From the NCBI GenBank assembly GCA_950295325.1, contig OX485806.1, positions 52,821,169 to 52,885,168 of the forward strand: DNA of 64,000 bases, written 5' to 3'. A model generated the notes under the pieces. That model did not search any database. It was not told the DNA's origin and saw only the letters and a program-made list of their open reading frames with translations. Origin of the DNA: Polytrichum commune (lineage: Eukaryota > Streptophyta > Polytrichopsida > Polytrichales > Polytrichaceae). This document shows, in pieces, positions 22,584-33,861 of the stretch (within the stretch, counting starts at the first letter, position 1; each line of letters starts with the position of its first letter). A program made the position numbers and the translations under genes.

Positions 22584-24304
22584 GGTGGGTGAGAGTTGGA
22601 ATTTTTCCGAGAAAACGGCTAACTGCTTAACTGGTGTAACTGTCGTGCTTCAGCTGAAAAAGGAGTTGGAGAGGTAAGAGAGAGAGAGCTTTGAACCCTA
22701 AGTTCTGGGGCTTTGTTTCTTTGTCTTGCTGCCGTGGCCAGTAGCTGGCATCTCTGGGTACAACTGGCTGCTGACATGGTGTTTCGGTAAGCTCTCCCCT
22801 CTAAGCCTTGGTTTGCTTCAAGTTCTTTCTTGAATCTTGACTGACTTTGTGTAAGTGGGTTGTTTCAGGTGAACTGGTTACCCCTTTACGTGGGATTCGC
22901 CCTTCTAGGCTTGAATCCCCATTTCTTTGGGGTCCACTTACTGGACCCCTCCAATCAAAATTAAATTGGAGTTGGATTTCAAATTCTTGTATTGGTTTAT
23001 GTATGTTGATGATTCGGATGTATATTTCGAATTCTTGTGTGATCAAATTCTCTCCCTACTCTGGCACAGTCTTTACATGTATATCTTGGAGTAATATGGT
23101 GAACATGGTTTTCTTTGGTTCTTTGATGGATGAATTTCTGATGGGTAACTTCGTAATTTTGGAAATTTGCATTTAGTTAAGATTTTGGTCTGAACGTTTT
23201 GCTGCTCCGACTTGGATCGTTTGAGTATTATTCACTTGTCAAATTTCTAGCCTACTTCAATGTTTTGCGGACTGTAATAGGCCTGCACTGTGCCCATGGT
23301 CACTTGACATTAAGAAGTTAGTAATATCATGCCTAAAGCACGTTTGAGCAAAACACTCAGCTTTCTATGTTGTCACCGAAACATGATATTTTTATTTTAC
23401 ACCCATTTCGTAATATGTTTAAGGTATAACAAGCAGCAACTAGCTACCCTGGTTTGCTGAATCCTCCGCAATTCATCCGCAGCTCTGCCTTATCATCCGT
23501 CGCTTGAAATTCCATTCTAACCTTCAAAATTCCGTCGATCCCTCAGTACCCAATCTTCATCCATAGCTGGCGTGCGCATAGTAACTCCATCTTTAAATTT
23601 CATTAAGCAACCACATCCAGATTACATCCTATCTAATCTCCATCCTTCTGTTTCACACTTCATTCAATGTTATTCTCAGTGCTCATGCATTTTCCTTTTC
23701 ATCCATCGAATTCGCTCTTGAGTCTTAATCAAGTATAACCTTGAGACTTCATCTCGAACATTTCTTCATCCATCTTCGTTTATTAGTAAAAAGAGAACTG
23801 TAGACGTCATAAGAGTTTAACTAGCTCGAGGACGTAAAATACATGATCTACCCCCGTTGGTATTGATAAGTTACTAGCATACGTGCCCCTCTTTTATAAA
23901 CTCCGATTATTTCACTTAATGGTGTTAGATTTTCTTCCCAGATTTGCATCCGTCCATACTTTAATGGTAATATTATTTTCCGTTGCTTCAAATTTGTATT
24001 CATGTAACTCCCGAATTGACGCCTTATGGAGTTAAAAATGGGTTTCATCTCCTTGATACTTTTCATCTTTTATGGTGATGATGAAAAGGCTCTTACTGGT
24101 TTACTATTCCAGTGGTTAGGTCCCATGTGAGTCTTTACCAGGGACCTTTCTCAAAGATTTTATTGGTAAGTAGGCTCCACCCCAGTTGGGTCCAAGCTAG
24201 GTAAGGCAGGGTGTGCATGGATTGTATTCTTCATAGGTGTTGTGCTTCCCGAATTTTCTCTTGAACTTGATAGTAGTTCCCATTGGGATAAGGGTTGTAA
24301 TCGT
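22584..24304. other. Spacer of gypsy C between integrase and the 3' ORF
   Basis: Non-coding, with a conserved phrase 'ggggtccact..tggacccc' near 22920-22950 that recurs in copy E (59700-59725). This shows that the spacer too is shared by the family. Confidence 0.6.
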
Positions 24305-24546
24305 ATGGTATGCAGGTTGGTTTCTTTTTCATCCATTTGGTCGTGACTTATGAGGTTTAAGGTATCTTTCTCTTGTCGTAATTGTATGGTATGTAGGTTG
24401 GTTTCTTTTTCATCCATTTGGTCGTGCCTTATGAGATTTAAGGTATCTTTCTCTTGTCGTAATTGTATGGTATGTAGGTTGGTTTCTTTTTCGTCTATTT
24501 GGTCGTGCCTTATGAGATTTAAGATATCTTTCTCTTGTCGTAATGG
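24305..24546 (-). repeat. Three in-frame copies of an 81-bp (27-residue) repeat
   Basis: Units start at 24305, 24386 and 24467. On the minus strand each encodes a 27-residue charged segment (MDEKETNLHTIQLRQEKDTL ...). The period is a multiple of three and the frame stays open through all three copies and beyond (to 24160), so this was probably coding. It lies just after the integrase stop of copy C. Confidence 0.88.
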
Positions 24547-24732
24547 TTGAGAAAAATACCCTTCTATTAAAATCTGGTGTATTTCTAAGTCTTCTGCCTC
24601 TAAAGTTTCTTGGTCCTGGTAAGGTGTGGACTCGGTGTGTGAGATGGTCTCCTCACTTGGTTGAGAAAGTGTGGTAATTGGGGATTTGGTGGTATTATTC
24701 TTTGAAGGGTCTTGCTTTGTCCTAATTTCTGC

Positions 24733-27700
24733 TTACAAAATATGGCATGCTAAAATTTGCAATGCATAGGCTTGAGTTGATTCAGGCTCTTGGTATGGTT
24801 TTAACTTGTTCATATTTACCCGTCCCAAACTTTCTCCGTGCAAAGTGGTGACATCCACTGATCCGTTATCATAAACATGTTTAATCATATATGGTCCCGC
24901 CCATCGTATTTTGAACTTGCCCGGTCCGGGTATTTTATGGCGGAGGTGCCACAAGATTCTTTGACCGGGGTAAAATCTTGTGTTGTGCATAGTTGGTGGT
25001 TCCGAGTTTTCACTCCTAGGAGTATTTTTAACCTCATCCATAGCTTGGTTGATTTCTTCTTTCAGAGCATCATGCTTTTTGGCTTCTATCTTTGGTGTGT
25101 TAATTGGTCCGTGTTTACAATGCTTACAATGTGTCCTTTTCCGGGGCTTGTCATGTTTGTCTTTGTGTAACATTTGCATGTGTTTCATGTTTTCCTCGGC
25201 ATCCTGTCGGGTTAAATCCATAACCCTAAGTTGCTTCATTCTCTTCTCTAGAATGGGATGAATTTCTTGACTTCGTTTTTGGTAAACATCAGGGTGAAGG
25301 TAAGCCATAGGTAACAAGGCTTCCGTTCCAAAGACTAATGAGAATGGAGTATGTTTTGTTGTGACCTTGTAGGCTGTCCTATAGGCCCAAAGTGCTCCAT
25401 GTAATTTGGTATCCCAATATGTTTGATTGGCGTTCACCATTTTGGTCAAGGCTATCTTTATCACCTTGTTGGTACTTTCAGCCTGCCCGTTAGCTTGTGG
25501 GTAGTAAGTTGCCGACTTGTGGTGGAGTATCATAAATTCTTGAGTGAGAACCTTTATGGTGTCGATGAAGTGGCTTCCTTGGTCACTTACAAACTCCAAA
25601 GGGCAACCAAATTTTGTAATTATTTCTTCAAACAAAAACTTGGCCGTTGACTTAGCCGTGTTGTCTTTCAAGGCCCTGGCTTCCACCCATTTGGTGGTAT
25701 AGTCAGTAGCTGTAATAATGTACCGATTCTTGGTACCTTTAGATGGCGGGTTGACTGGTCCAATGAAGTCCAAACCCCACGTTTGGAATACCTCGATGGG
25801 CATTATAGGATGTAAGGGTTGGAGGTTGATTGAGATTTTGGGGCCAACCCTTTGGCATATATCACATTGAGTACAATACAAATAAACATCTCGCTTCATG
25901 GTGGGCCACCAATACAAAGCGGTCAAAATCTTGTAGAGGGTGATTTTAGCTGAAAAATGTCCTCCAGCTATACCCTCATGAGCTTCCGCAATGATGGCTA
26001 TTGTCACCGGTCCGGCCACGCATGTTCTTCGTATGCCGTATGGACCTTCTTTGATTAGTGTTCCATTTTGGTTTAACATGAAAGGTCGGCTCTGTATTGC
26101 TATTTGTTGTCGTTGCGTAGTTGACGCTTCCGTGGTTAATCGACCATGTTTTAAGTAATCAAAGTAGGGGGTTCTCCAGTCTTGTTTGTCTTCCCCTTTC
26201 GCTGTGATTGTTGTGCACTCGACCATACGTCCTGTAGATTGATCGGGCCAACAAATCCTACAATTCCTGCATAAATGATCAATATTGGGAGGGATTGTGG
26301 GCCACCAATAGGGTCCTGTGGTGACTTGTGAGATCATCTCATCCATTGAGAGATGTGGAATTCCTCGTTGGTGGATGGTTGTTAACCATTCAATCCCCGT
26401 TTCCTTGGAGACGCAAAGTTTAATGTCGTCATTTGCGAATCTCCGTTTTAATTCCCCTTCTTGTAGAAAATAGTGGGGTAATTCCTCGCGTAACACCCCC
26501 AATTCTTCGTGGAAAGCAAAGTTGCTTAGTTCCATGGGGTTTTCGAGGTGTTGGATGATTGGCTCTCTCCAATCATGTGTCTTCTTATTTTGTAAGATGG
26601 TCCCATAATTCTCGATTTTGGGGCCTGGTAGTAGGGTGTCCTGGCACCTTTTACATTTGTCGATTACATGTTCCACGTCCCGAGGGATGGTTGGCCACCA
26701 ATAGGGGCCTTTGTGTACTTCTGTAAGTATCTCGTCTTTTGTTAGAGGGGGTATCTGATATCTGTGTATCCTTTGGACCCAATCAATGGCATCTTTGTTG
26801 GTTATGCACATTTTGACTTCTCTATTTGGTAATCGGTATTTCAGACCATCCTCGGTTGTGAAATAAGTCTCCGTGTCGAAACTGGTTAACCCCAACTTTT
26901 GGGTGTCAATATGACCAGGTTTCTTAATGTTGTTTAGGTGTTGTATAACTGGGAGCCTCCAATCTGGCTCATGTGTTGATTCTTGTTGAACCGAGTTTTG
27001 CCTCTCCACTGGGTGCGTGTCCCAAGGTTCCGTTCCTTTGCAAATTTTGCAATACCTTAGATGGTTGCACACGTCATCTCCCCATGTTGGCCACCAGTAT
27101 CCTCCCGTAGCCACGGGCTTCCATGTTTCTGTGGCGGCCAAATGAGGTTTGGTTTCTCCATGAATCCTAACCAAATACATGGGTACTTGTGTCTCCAGAA
27201 TGCATAGTTGGTTACTCTTTCCTCCTTTACGTATTCTTTGTAAAGTACCCTCGATAAACACGAAATATTTATGGCTGTATTCAACAGCCCTTTTATCCTC
27301 TGGTATTAAGTTTTGGGTAAAGATCTTCCCGCATGTTAGGTACTCCATATAAGGGCGTCTCCAATCCGTGGTAGGTGTTCCCCGTAAGTCTTTCCGACCT
27401 AAACGTGATTGGGTTGGCTCTTCCTTTGAAAACTCCGATTGGCTACTGTAGGTCAAACATTTCTGACTGCATAAGTTTTTAATGTCAACTCCGCACGTGG
27501 GCCACTAGTATGGTCCAAACATGACTAGGTGCCACATTATTTCTATGCTAAGATGTTCTCCTGATTCAGTAATATGTGATTCCTTTAGGTATTCATGGAT
27601 TCCTCGTCCGGCAATACATATCTTAAGGTCTCCATCTGAAAGTATTCTTTTCAGTTTTCCTTCTTCGATGAAATATTTCCGGCTTTGTAGAATCAGCTTC

Positions 27701-27957
27701 TTGTGTTGACTCTTCGAGATGCGGGGTCCTTTTAGGTACCCGTATGTGAGGTATTCTATCAGTAACCTCTTCCAATCCTTGTTGTCATGTGATTGTACGA
27801 TGATGCTCCCGCAAATTATGTTATCGGGTTTGACTTGAAATCTCCTCCGACATGACGGGCAATCGTACATAATGTATATTTGTATGTCACACAGCCCCAT
27901 CGTGGGCCACCACCGATTTCCTTGCAGACATCGTAGCCAAGTTTGATGATCGGTTAG
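24733..27957 (-). pseudogene. Gypsy C pol: six tandem H2C2-like modules followed by integrase
   Basis: One frame of about 1075 codons runs from the B junction (27957) to TAA/TAG at 24733, with a single TAG near 27508 replacing a Trp of a WWPT motif. Six modules are visible: a first truncated one (NRWWPT at about 27910, CPSC), a second (27780-27470), and four in the open part at residues 31-139, 165-271, 295-402 and 426-534 of the frame that starts at 27456. Each has D-W-[RK]-x-[PL] near its start, then [YRF]WWPT and C-x2-C. The last is canonical (HEGIAGGH, CDIC). The core follows with GLDFIGP, SDQGSHF and NGQAEST as D, D, E; D-to-E spacing is 34, one less than in A or B. A GPY-type C-terminus (RWAGPYMIKHVYDN) ends it. 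Confidence 0.9.
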
Positions 27958-28216
27958 TGTGAGCCCAAAATGGTGCCCACATGTGTTCTTAACTCTTTGA
28001 AACTATTAGAAGTTATGTTTTGATGTTTTATGATTATTACAAAAATATAAAAAGAGTGAGGCTTGAGTGAAGTTATGTTTAGACCTTAGGTTGATTAGAA
28101 GTTTAGCGGTGTGAAAAAAATTCCTTAGTTAGGTGAGCATAGTGTGTGGTGAACCAATGGTGGCTCCTTGAGTTAAATGTTTGAATTAGGATCTATGTTG
28201 TTGGTTTAAGAGTTGA

Positions 28217-28481
28217 AGGCTTAAATGATAGGTTGAGAGCCTACAAAGTAGGAAATGATCAAAAGATTTATCTTGAGCCTTGGGGGTGCTCACCTAATCC
28301 CTTGAAGGCTTAAAGGATAGGATGAGAGCCTACAGAGTAGGAAATGATCAAAAAGTTTATCTTGAGCCTTGGGGGTGCTCACCTACTCCCTTGAAGGCTT
28401 AAAGGATAGGATGAGAGCCTACAAAGTAGGAAAGGATCAAAAGGTTTATCTTGAGCCTTGGGGGTGCTTACCTACTCCCTT
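28217..28481 (+). repeat. 89-bp tandem unit, three copies, in the 5' LTR of B
   Basis: Units start at 28217, 28306 and 28395 ('aggcttaaa.gatagg'); the third is slightly shorter. The 3' LTR has only two (49752 and 49840). Confidence 0.92.
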
Positions 28482-28490
28482 TCACCTCAC

Positions 28491-28497
28491 TATATAA
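28491..28497 (+). promoter_or_regulatory. TATA box of the gypsy B LTR
   Basis: TATATAA follows the 89-bp repeats in both LTRs (28491 and about 49936). It is the only strong TATA element of the LTR and is well placed for the U3/R boundary. Confidence 0.6.
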
Positions 28498-28705
28498 TCC
28501 TCATTTTTTTTTTTTTTTTTTTTTTTCCTTTGTGCTCCTTGGCACCCCACGTGTTATGAGTGTAGGTGTATGGGAAGCAAAAAAGGAGCACGTGTGTGTG
28601 CAAGGTCTCAAGGTGAAGAACCAAGACTAATTAGCCTTAAAGTTAGTTGACACTTGTTAGGAGTAGTCTTTGGTTTGAGGCATTTAGAGCTTAGCTCGTT
28701 GTGTT

Positions 28706-29307
28706 CAACTTATAGAATTTAGACTTATATCATTTAAATTTATAGTGTTTAGAATTATGACACCTCGGGGTGAGTGTCTAAGTTCTTGAACTAAGGGTTG
28801 TTACTTTTGAATTACGATTGCTAGGCTGGTTATTATGTTGTATCAAACACAGTCGAGTGCGAGTGCTAACTTACAGGAGGAAGCGAATTGCTTGAGGTAA
28901 GCACATTCTTCAAAGTAAAAAAACTAATTAATTAAGGAAGAATTTTCGGACTCGTGTTTGTCGTTATCCGTTGTAGAGGGTAATTCCCGGATCATAGCAT
29001 CATGTTGAGGACAAGAGGGTGATGCCTCGGTCCTTAACGTGGTGCATGACAAAGGTCAGCCCCTCATTCTCGGTATCGTGGTTAGTGTCAATTCAAGGAA
29101 TGGCACGGAGGTGATTCTCCGGCTTGACTAAGAATTGACACGAACATGCCTATCCCTTGTTTGGGATTTTTCACTTAAGTGGGCTTGCAGGATCTCTTTC
29201 CTCATATCCATAATTTTTAAGTCACACCAAGAAAAATGATAACATTAAAGAGGGAAGTTGGTGAGGAGTGTGTTTGGTCAAGTAAGGGTTGATCGATTCC
29301 ATATGGA
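28706..29307 (+). other. Remainder of the LTR and untranslated leader of gypsy B
   Basis: The LTR end and primer-binding site should lie here but could not be fixed, because the 3' LTR is truncated before this point. No gene. Confidence 0.5.
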
Positions 29308-29812
29308 ATGCAAGGTAAAACTCGATCCCAAAAACCAAGTTTGACATTAGGATTAGAAAGATCTAGACGTAGGAGGACATCATCTAGAATTAGCGAAGGA
29401 TTAGAAGAAGTGGATGTTAGAATAGAAAGTTGTTTGAACGTTGAGCCTAGATCATTGTTAGATACATTAGAATCGGAGGTTCAACTTGAGGAAGAGGTTA
29501 TCCCTTCCAAATTGAGTGGTGAAACTTCATAAAAGAATAACGTGCTTGGGGAAGAAGTTCCAATAAACGTTGATAGGGGGTTACAGGGGAGCGCACCGGC
29601 CACCATGGATCATGATCGAGGGACGGATCCACCACCCATACCTCCTATGCCACCCATTAATCCATTGGTTAGGCCGAGAGGCTTACCAATCGTGGTTCCA
29701 CAAAACTTACAAGCGGTGGACATGCCTTCCCACCTCCCTAAGTTTTATGGAACTAAGGATGAGGATCCTTCTAGGCATATGGAGAGGTACATGGAAAGGT
29801 TAGCTAGCTCAC
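29308..29812 (+). pseudogene. Gypsy B gag, N-terminal part
   Basis: The frame starts at ATG 29308, has one TAA at about 29530 and continues to the junction with copy A. The segment VDMPSHLPKFYGTKDEDPSR with HMERYMERLASSL matches the start of the Retrotrans_gag domain of plant gypsy elements. The middle of gag (perhaps 250 codons in relatives) is absent; the zinc-knuckle end appears only at about 44621, on the other side of copy A. Confidence 0.8.
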
Positions 29813-30644
29813 TGTTGAGTGTCAACATTCTCAATCACAAGCAAGCACCAACGGTACTAACAAATTGAGACAGACCTAGAAAGCATCACCGAAATGGAGA
29901 GAGAGAGCTCGGAAATGGAACGCCGAAGGAAGTCGGAGTTCGGCCATGGAGTTCGGCCACGGGTTTAGGCCCCCGTACCATGGAATTACGAGGAAGATGC
30001 GCGGTCTTAGGCGCCCTTACCCACGGTAGTAGGGCACCATCGGCTTAAATAAGGAAAGCTTAGAAATTATAGAGGATATATTAAGGGTGTACTAAGGGAG
30101 GTATTAAAGGTGTATTAAGGGGAGTATTAGAGGTATATTAAGGGGTGTATTAGGGGGGTATAAGGGTATAATAGAATATAGGATTTTGAGGATGAATGAA
30201 ATATCCGAAGAGACATGATTATGGAATATATTAAAATATAGGATTTTGAGGATGAATGAATATCCAAAGAGACATGATTATGGAATATATAGAATGTAGG
30301 AAGCATGATTATGATAAGAAATTTGGGTTATTAAGATACAAGGACATTATGGAGACATTAAGGAGAATATAGGACTAGGATACATTCTACGAGTATGTTC
30401 TAGATACCAATTATCGGAATTGAATCAATCAACCACAAAGATTTGATTGACTCTCAAAGACAAATTGTAATGTAAATATTACAAAGATATAGTGAAATCT
30501 TGGTATTAAGAACATTAGAGTAGTGAAACGGTTATAACCGTTTAGGATAGGAATCATCTACATATTTTGAAGATAGATAGTTATTTAGAAAAGTGGAGAT
30601 CACAACCACTCTTAAAAATAGATTTTGGATTAGGAAGAAAAGAC

Positions 30645-30653
30645 TATATAAGG
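30645..30653 (+). promoter_or_regulatory. TATA box in the gypsy A LTR
   Basis: TATATAAGG follows 'aggaagaaaagac', 833 bp into the probable LTR, and is the best core-promoter match there. Confidence 0.5.
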
Positions 30654-31372
30654 GAAGCATTTTTAGGAGATCACACCTCATTTTCTACACAACGAAGTTA
30701 TCTTAAATTTGAGTGTCAAAAATACTTGAATTTCTTTTGTATCTTTCCTCTTGGAGCACTTTTGCAATACACTATCTTTTCCACAAATGTGTGTGTGATC
30801 TTTCTCTTTCTCTCTCAATTGAACTTGCAAGTTGATAAGCGGGACTTGGAACTTTAGTTATTAAGCAACCGAGAGAAGAGTAGACTCTTTTGAGCAAGAA
30901 CTCAAAAGATTAGTGTGAGGGTGAGAACAAAGCGCTCAAGAATAGTTGGAGTATCAATGGAACTTTGAGAGGACTTGTTATGAGTAGTAACGTCAATTTA
31001 ACTTGAACGTCGGAATTACAATTAACTCTCAAAAATGGAACTTATCATTGAACTCCTCAAAAGGGAAATATAAATATACATGTGATTGTATGTTTGAAGA
31101 ATTATATGCATGTTATGGACGATTAAAGTGAAACTTCTTAACGATTACGAACTCCTTCAAAAGAGGAGGAACTTATTATTATGAACTACATAATTGACTT
31201 ACAAGTATTATGCATATTATATTATATAACATATGTTTGAGTATCCAACTAATTTTATGATTAACAAGAATGATGAAGACATAAATTTACATCAAAGTTT
31301 GAATCTATATGAATGAAGTAATATTGATATGAAATAATCTATTTACTACAATTGTTATCGGAACTTCTTTCT

Positions 31373-31645
31373 TTAAGTTTCTTGTGAGTTGTTGGATGTG
31401 ATTACAATTTGAAGGATTATCTATTCAAGAGAAGATCTCTCTCTCTCTTGAGCAAAGCTCAAGAGAGATAGGTTTACTTCTCGTCATCAAGAAACACTTT
31501 GTAGTAAAAATGTTTTTTCTCTTAAGATACTTTGTGAGTTGTTGGATGTCATTAAAAGAGAAGGATCAACTATCAAAGAGAAAAGTTCTCTCTCTTGAAT
31601 AAAACTCAAGAGAGTTATAATTACTATCGTCATCAAGAAACACTT
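31373..31645. repeat. ~140-bp tandem duplication in the gypsy A LTR
   Basis: Two copies each contain 'gtgagttgttggatgt', a ctctctctctt/caagagag inverted pair and 'cgtcatcaagaaacacttt'. Confidence 0.8.
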
Positions 31646-32153
31646 TGAAGTTAAACGTGACATTGCAAAACAATCAATGATGTGTTTATGAAATTATAAC
31701 TACTATATGCATACATGTCAAGTTACAATATTATAAGTAGTAACACTTGAGCTTAAAAAAGAAGACTCAAGAATATTAGATTTTCTTCATCATTATAAGA
31801 TTACTATCATTTGTGTGATTGATGTTTATGAACTACGAACCTTAAGGATTCATATAACTTATTGAAAACTATATTATTATCGAGGATATTGTTACACCTC
31901 TTGAAGCTTTCTTTAAATCTAATGGTTCTTATTATCAATGATGCCTTACATTGAGAGTAAGAATTAAGATAATGAGATTGTGTTCACTCCAATAATTATA
32001 TTCATATCATAAGGAGAAGAGAGGGATTATTAATTCGAGACCGAACATATTAATGAGGCACGGTAGTTTTCAAGCGAATATAAATTTACATGATGTGCAT
32101 CGTGAGTCTTCTTAGCTAATTTGCAAAAGAACGACCCACAGCGTCCATCATTT

Positions 32154-32171
32154 TGGCGACCATGCTGGGGA
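32154..32171 (+). promoter_or_regulatory. Primer-binding site of gypsy A
   Basis: TGGCGACCATGCTGGGGA begins with the TGG expected of a tRNA 3' end complement. It resembles the 'tggcgccgttgccgggga' leader sequence common in plant gypsy elements. It lies three bases after the TCCATCA end of the LTR. Confidence 0.65.
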
Positions 32172-32387
32172 TTCTTGCCATTAATGTGTTTCGGTAATTT
32201 AAATGTGAAAGGGTGATTTAATTTGTCACGGTGATTTTAAGTGTGAAAGGGACGAAAGCGGAGGTTCTTGGCGAATGCGTTAACTAAGCACGTGGACAAT
32301 TACGCCATGAAGAGCGGATAACCACAACGTCATATCTACCAAATGGAACTTAACACGATTCGGAGATAATGCGCCTTACTAGTAAGA

Positions 32388-33619
32388 ATGTCAAATGAGA
32401 AGAGACATGCGGAAGACGACCGGGAGATACGTGATACGTTGAATGAATTAAACTTCATCACTTTTTGCGAGGCGATACTCAAGGAGATCGAAACTCAAGA
32501 AAAATTCTATCAAGTGGAGATTGAGGAGTCCCTACTTTACAAATTGTGGCACACAACGGGAGAAATTTCCAATGAACAACAAGCAAAATTGGAACGTTAA
32601 ATCAAAAGAAAAGCTAGTGAACAACCAAAAGGAACTAATATCAAGTTGGCCGTGGGAATATCCCGATTACATCAAAGAATCTAACAAAGCGGGAGAATGG
32701 ATTAGCACCAAACGATTTCTTGACTTAATGGTATGTATGAACCGAGTATACATCGATCAAGCGTGGAGAAGTTTTGAAGAAAGACGGATTAGTTTCACGT
32801 ACCGATCGGACTTTGAGAGAAGAATCAAAGACTTACCCGAAGAATTACAAGCCATCATCTTTTCTAAAGTGTGGAACAAAGGCAAGGATACGTTGTGGGA
32901 GTGCATGCCGGGAACAACAAATCAAAGTGGGTACCATTATAATCTAGAAGGGTTCTTTTACGACCTATACTACACACGAGTAATGGTACCGGCTACAATC
33001 AATGATTCCTTGGCTTGAGAACATCCATTGCCGCAATAACTTACGAGAAAGATTAGAAGAAGGATCCGAAGAAAAGCAATTAATCGGACCACTTGAAGCC
33101 TCACATGTCGAAAGAGCAATTTTGAGAAAAATTGAGAAATCAAATGTGAAAGGAGTATACGTAATTGATGATCTTATAGAAGACATTGACACTAAAGGAA
33201 TTGTGAGTCATTGGCCTTGGGAATACCCGAAGTTTAGTTGGGATGAAAAGGTACTAACTCAATACGAAGGAGTAAAGAGGTTCCATGACTTGATGTGGAA
33301 CATGCACAAAGTTTATAAGACAAAAACAACCAAGAACTTTATCAAGAAACAAATTGGATTTACTTATCGATCGGAGTTTGAGAGGAGAATCTACGAACTA
33401 CCGGAAGAACTACAAGCAAATATATTCTCAAAGGTGTGGAATCACGGGAGAATTGGAATCGGGAAGTGGGCAAAAGGCGCCACAAGTCATAGAGGGTACC
33501 ACTACCCACAAGAGGGATTATTATACAACTTGTACTTCGAAAGAGTGATGATAAAACTTTACAACGGACTAGAGAAATTGGAAAATAATGAGCGAGGGTT
33601 GATCAAGTTAAACGAGTGA
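32388..33619 (+). pseudogene. Gypsy A 5' ORF: two ~200-residue homologous repeats, unknown function
   Basis: Upstream of gag. Repeat 1 (32400-33018, broken by a shift between the frames 32388-32600 and 32521-33018) and repeat 2 (33002-33619) align over WPWEYP, KRFLDLM / KRFHDLM, FTYRS.FERRI, LPEELQA.IFSKVWN, G.....GYHY..EG and LY..RVM. I know no named family with this pattern. The LPEEL-x4-IFSKV segment in both repeats looks superficially like an F-box core, which is not enough for a call. It may be the N-terminal part of Gag or a separate accessory protein. Confidence 0.68.
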
Positions 33620-33861
33620 AATTTTAAGAATCCATTGGGGAGGAAAAGAAAATTAGATTAAAAGATAGTTTGTCCTAAGAGTTGTACTAGCGAAAGGATG
33701 AATATAGAATGCACATAGTTGAAGCCGGGAGGGCCAACTAGGGTGGTCTAAGATCATGCTAAGTAGTGTTAATGTACGACGAAGAAGAAGACACTAGGGA
33801 GTGAAGTCGTTCGCCGCCATCTAGGAGAGAGGCCGAGGCCGAACGTAAGCACATTAACCGT

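Larger units (their letters stand above)
20025..27957 (-). mobile_element. Ty3/gypsy-type retrotransposon copy C (pol 3' part plus 3' ORF), truncated by B
   Basis: On the minus strand this holds a pol frame (27957 to 24733) with tandem zinc-binding modules and an integrase, then a spacer, then a long additional ORF (22583 to 20025). Its upstream part (LTR, gag, protease, RT, RNase H) is missing because the TGTGAG-starting 5' LTR of copy B abuts it at 27958. The same order occurs in copy A at 38379-44620, and decayed in copy E at 59461-63090, so this is a family architecture. Confidence 0.85.
27958..28705 (+). repeat. 5' LTR of gypsy B (minimum extent)
   Basis: It aligns with 49492-50155. The shared start is TGTGAG(C/T)CCAA.ATGGTG and the shared end of the alignment is 'ttagctcgttgtgtt'. 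The true LTR end is further right, because the 3' copy is cut there by a minisatellite. It contains three copies of an 89-bp unit (28217-28481), a TATA box and a poly-T tract (28503-28527). Confidence 0.92.
29813..32150 (+). repeat. Probable 5' LTR of gypsy A
   Basis: It begins TGTTGAGTGTC where gag of B is broken and ends ...TCCATCA three bases before a primer-binding-like sequence. It has a TATA box at 30645, a duplicated 61-bp segment (30176-30296) and a ~140-bp tandem duplication (31373-31645). No second LTR remains, so the ends rest on position and TG...CA alone. Confidence 0.6.

Noticed and set aside
29070-29100. tRNA-Asp-like phrase 'tatcgtggttagtg' in the leader of copy B
   Set aside because: Only a D-loop-like fragment; I could not form acceptor, anticodon and T arms, so no tRNA call.
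32833-32877. Naming the 5' ORF of copy A an F-box protein
   Set aside because: The similarity covers only LPEEL..IFSKV; no other F-box features could be verified by eye.
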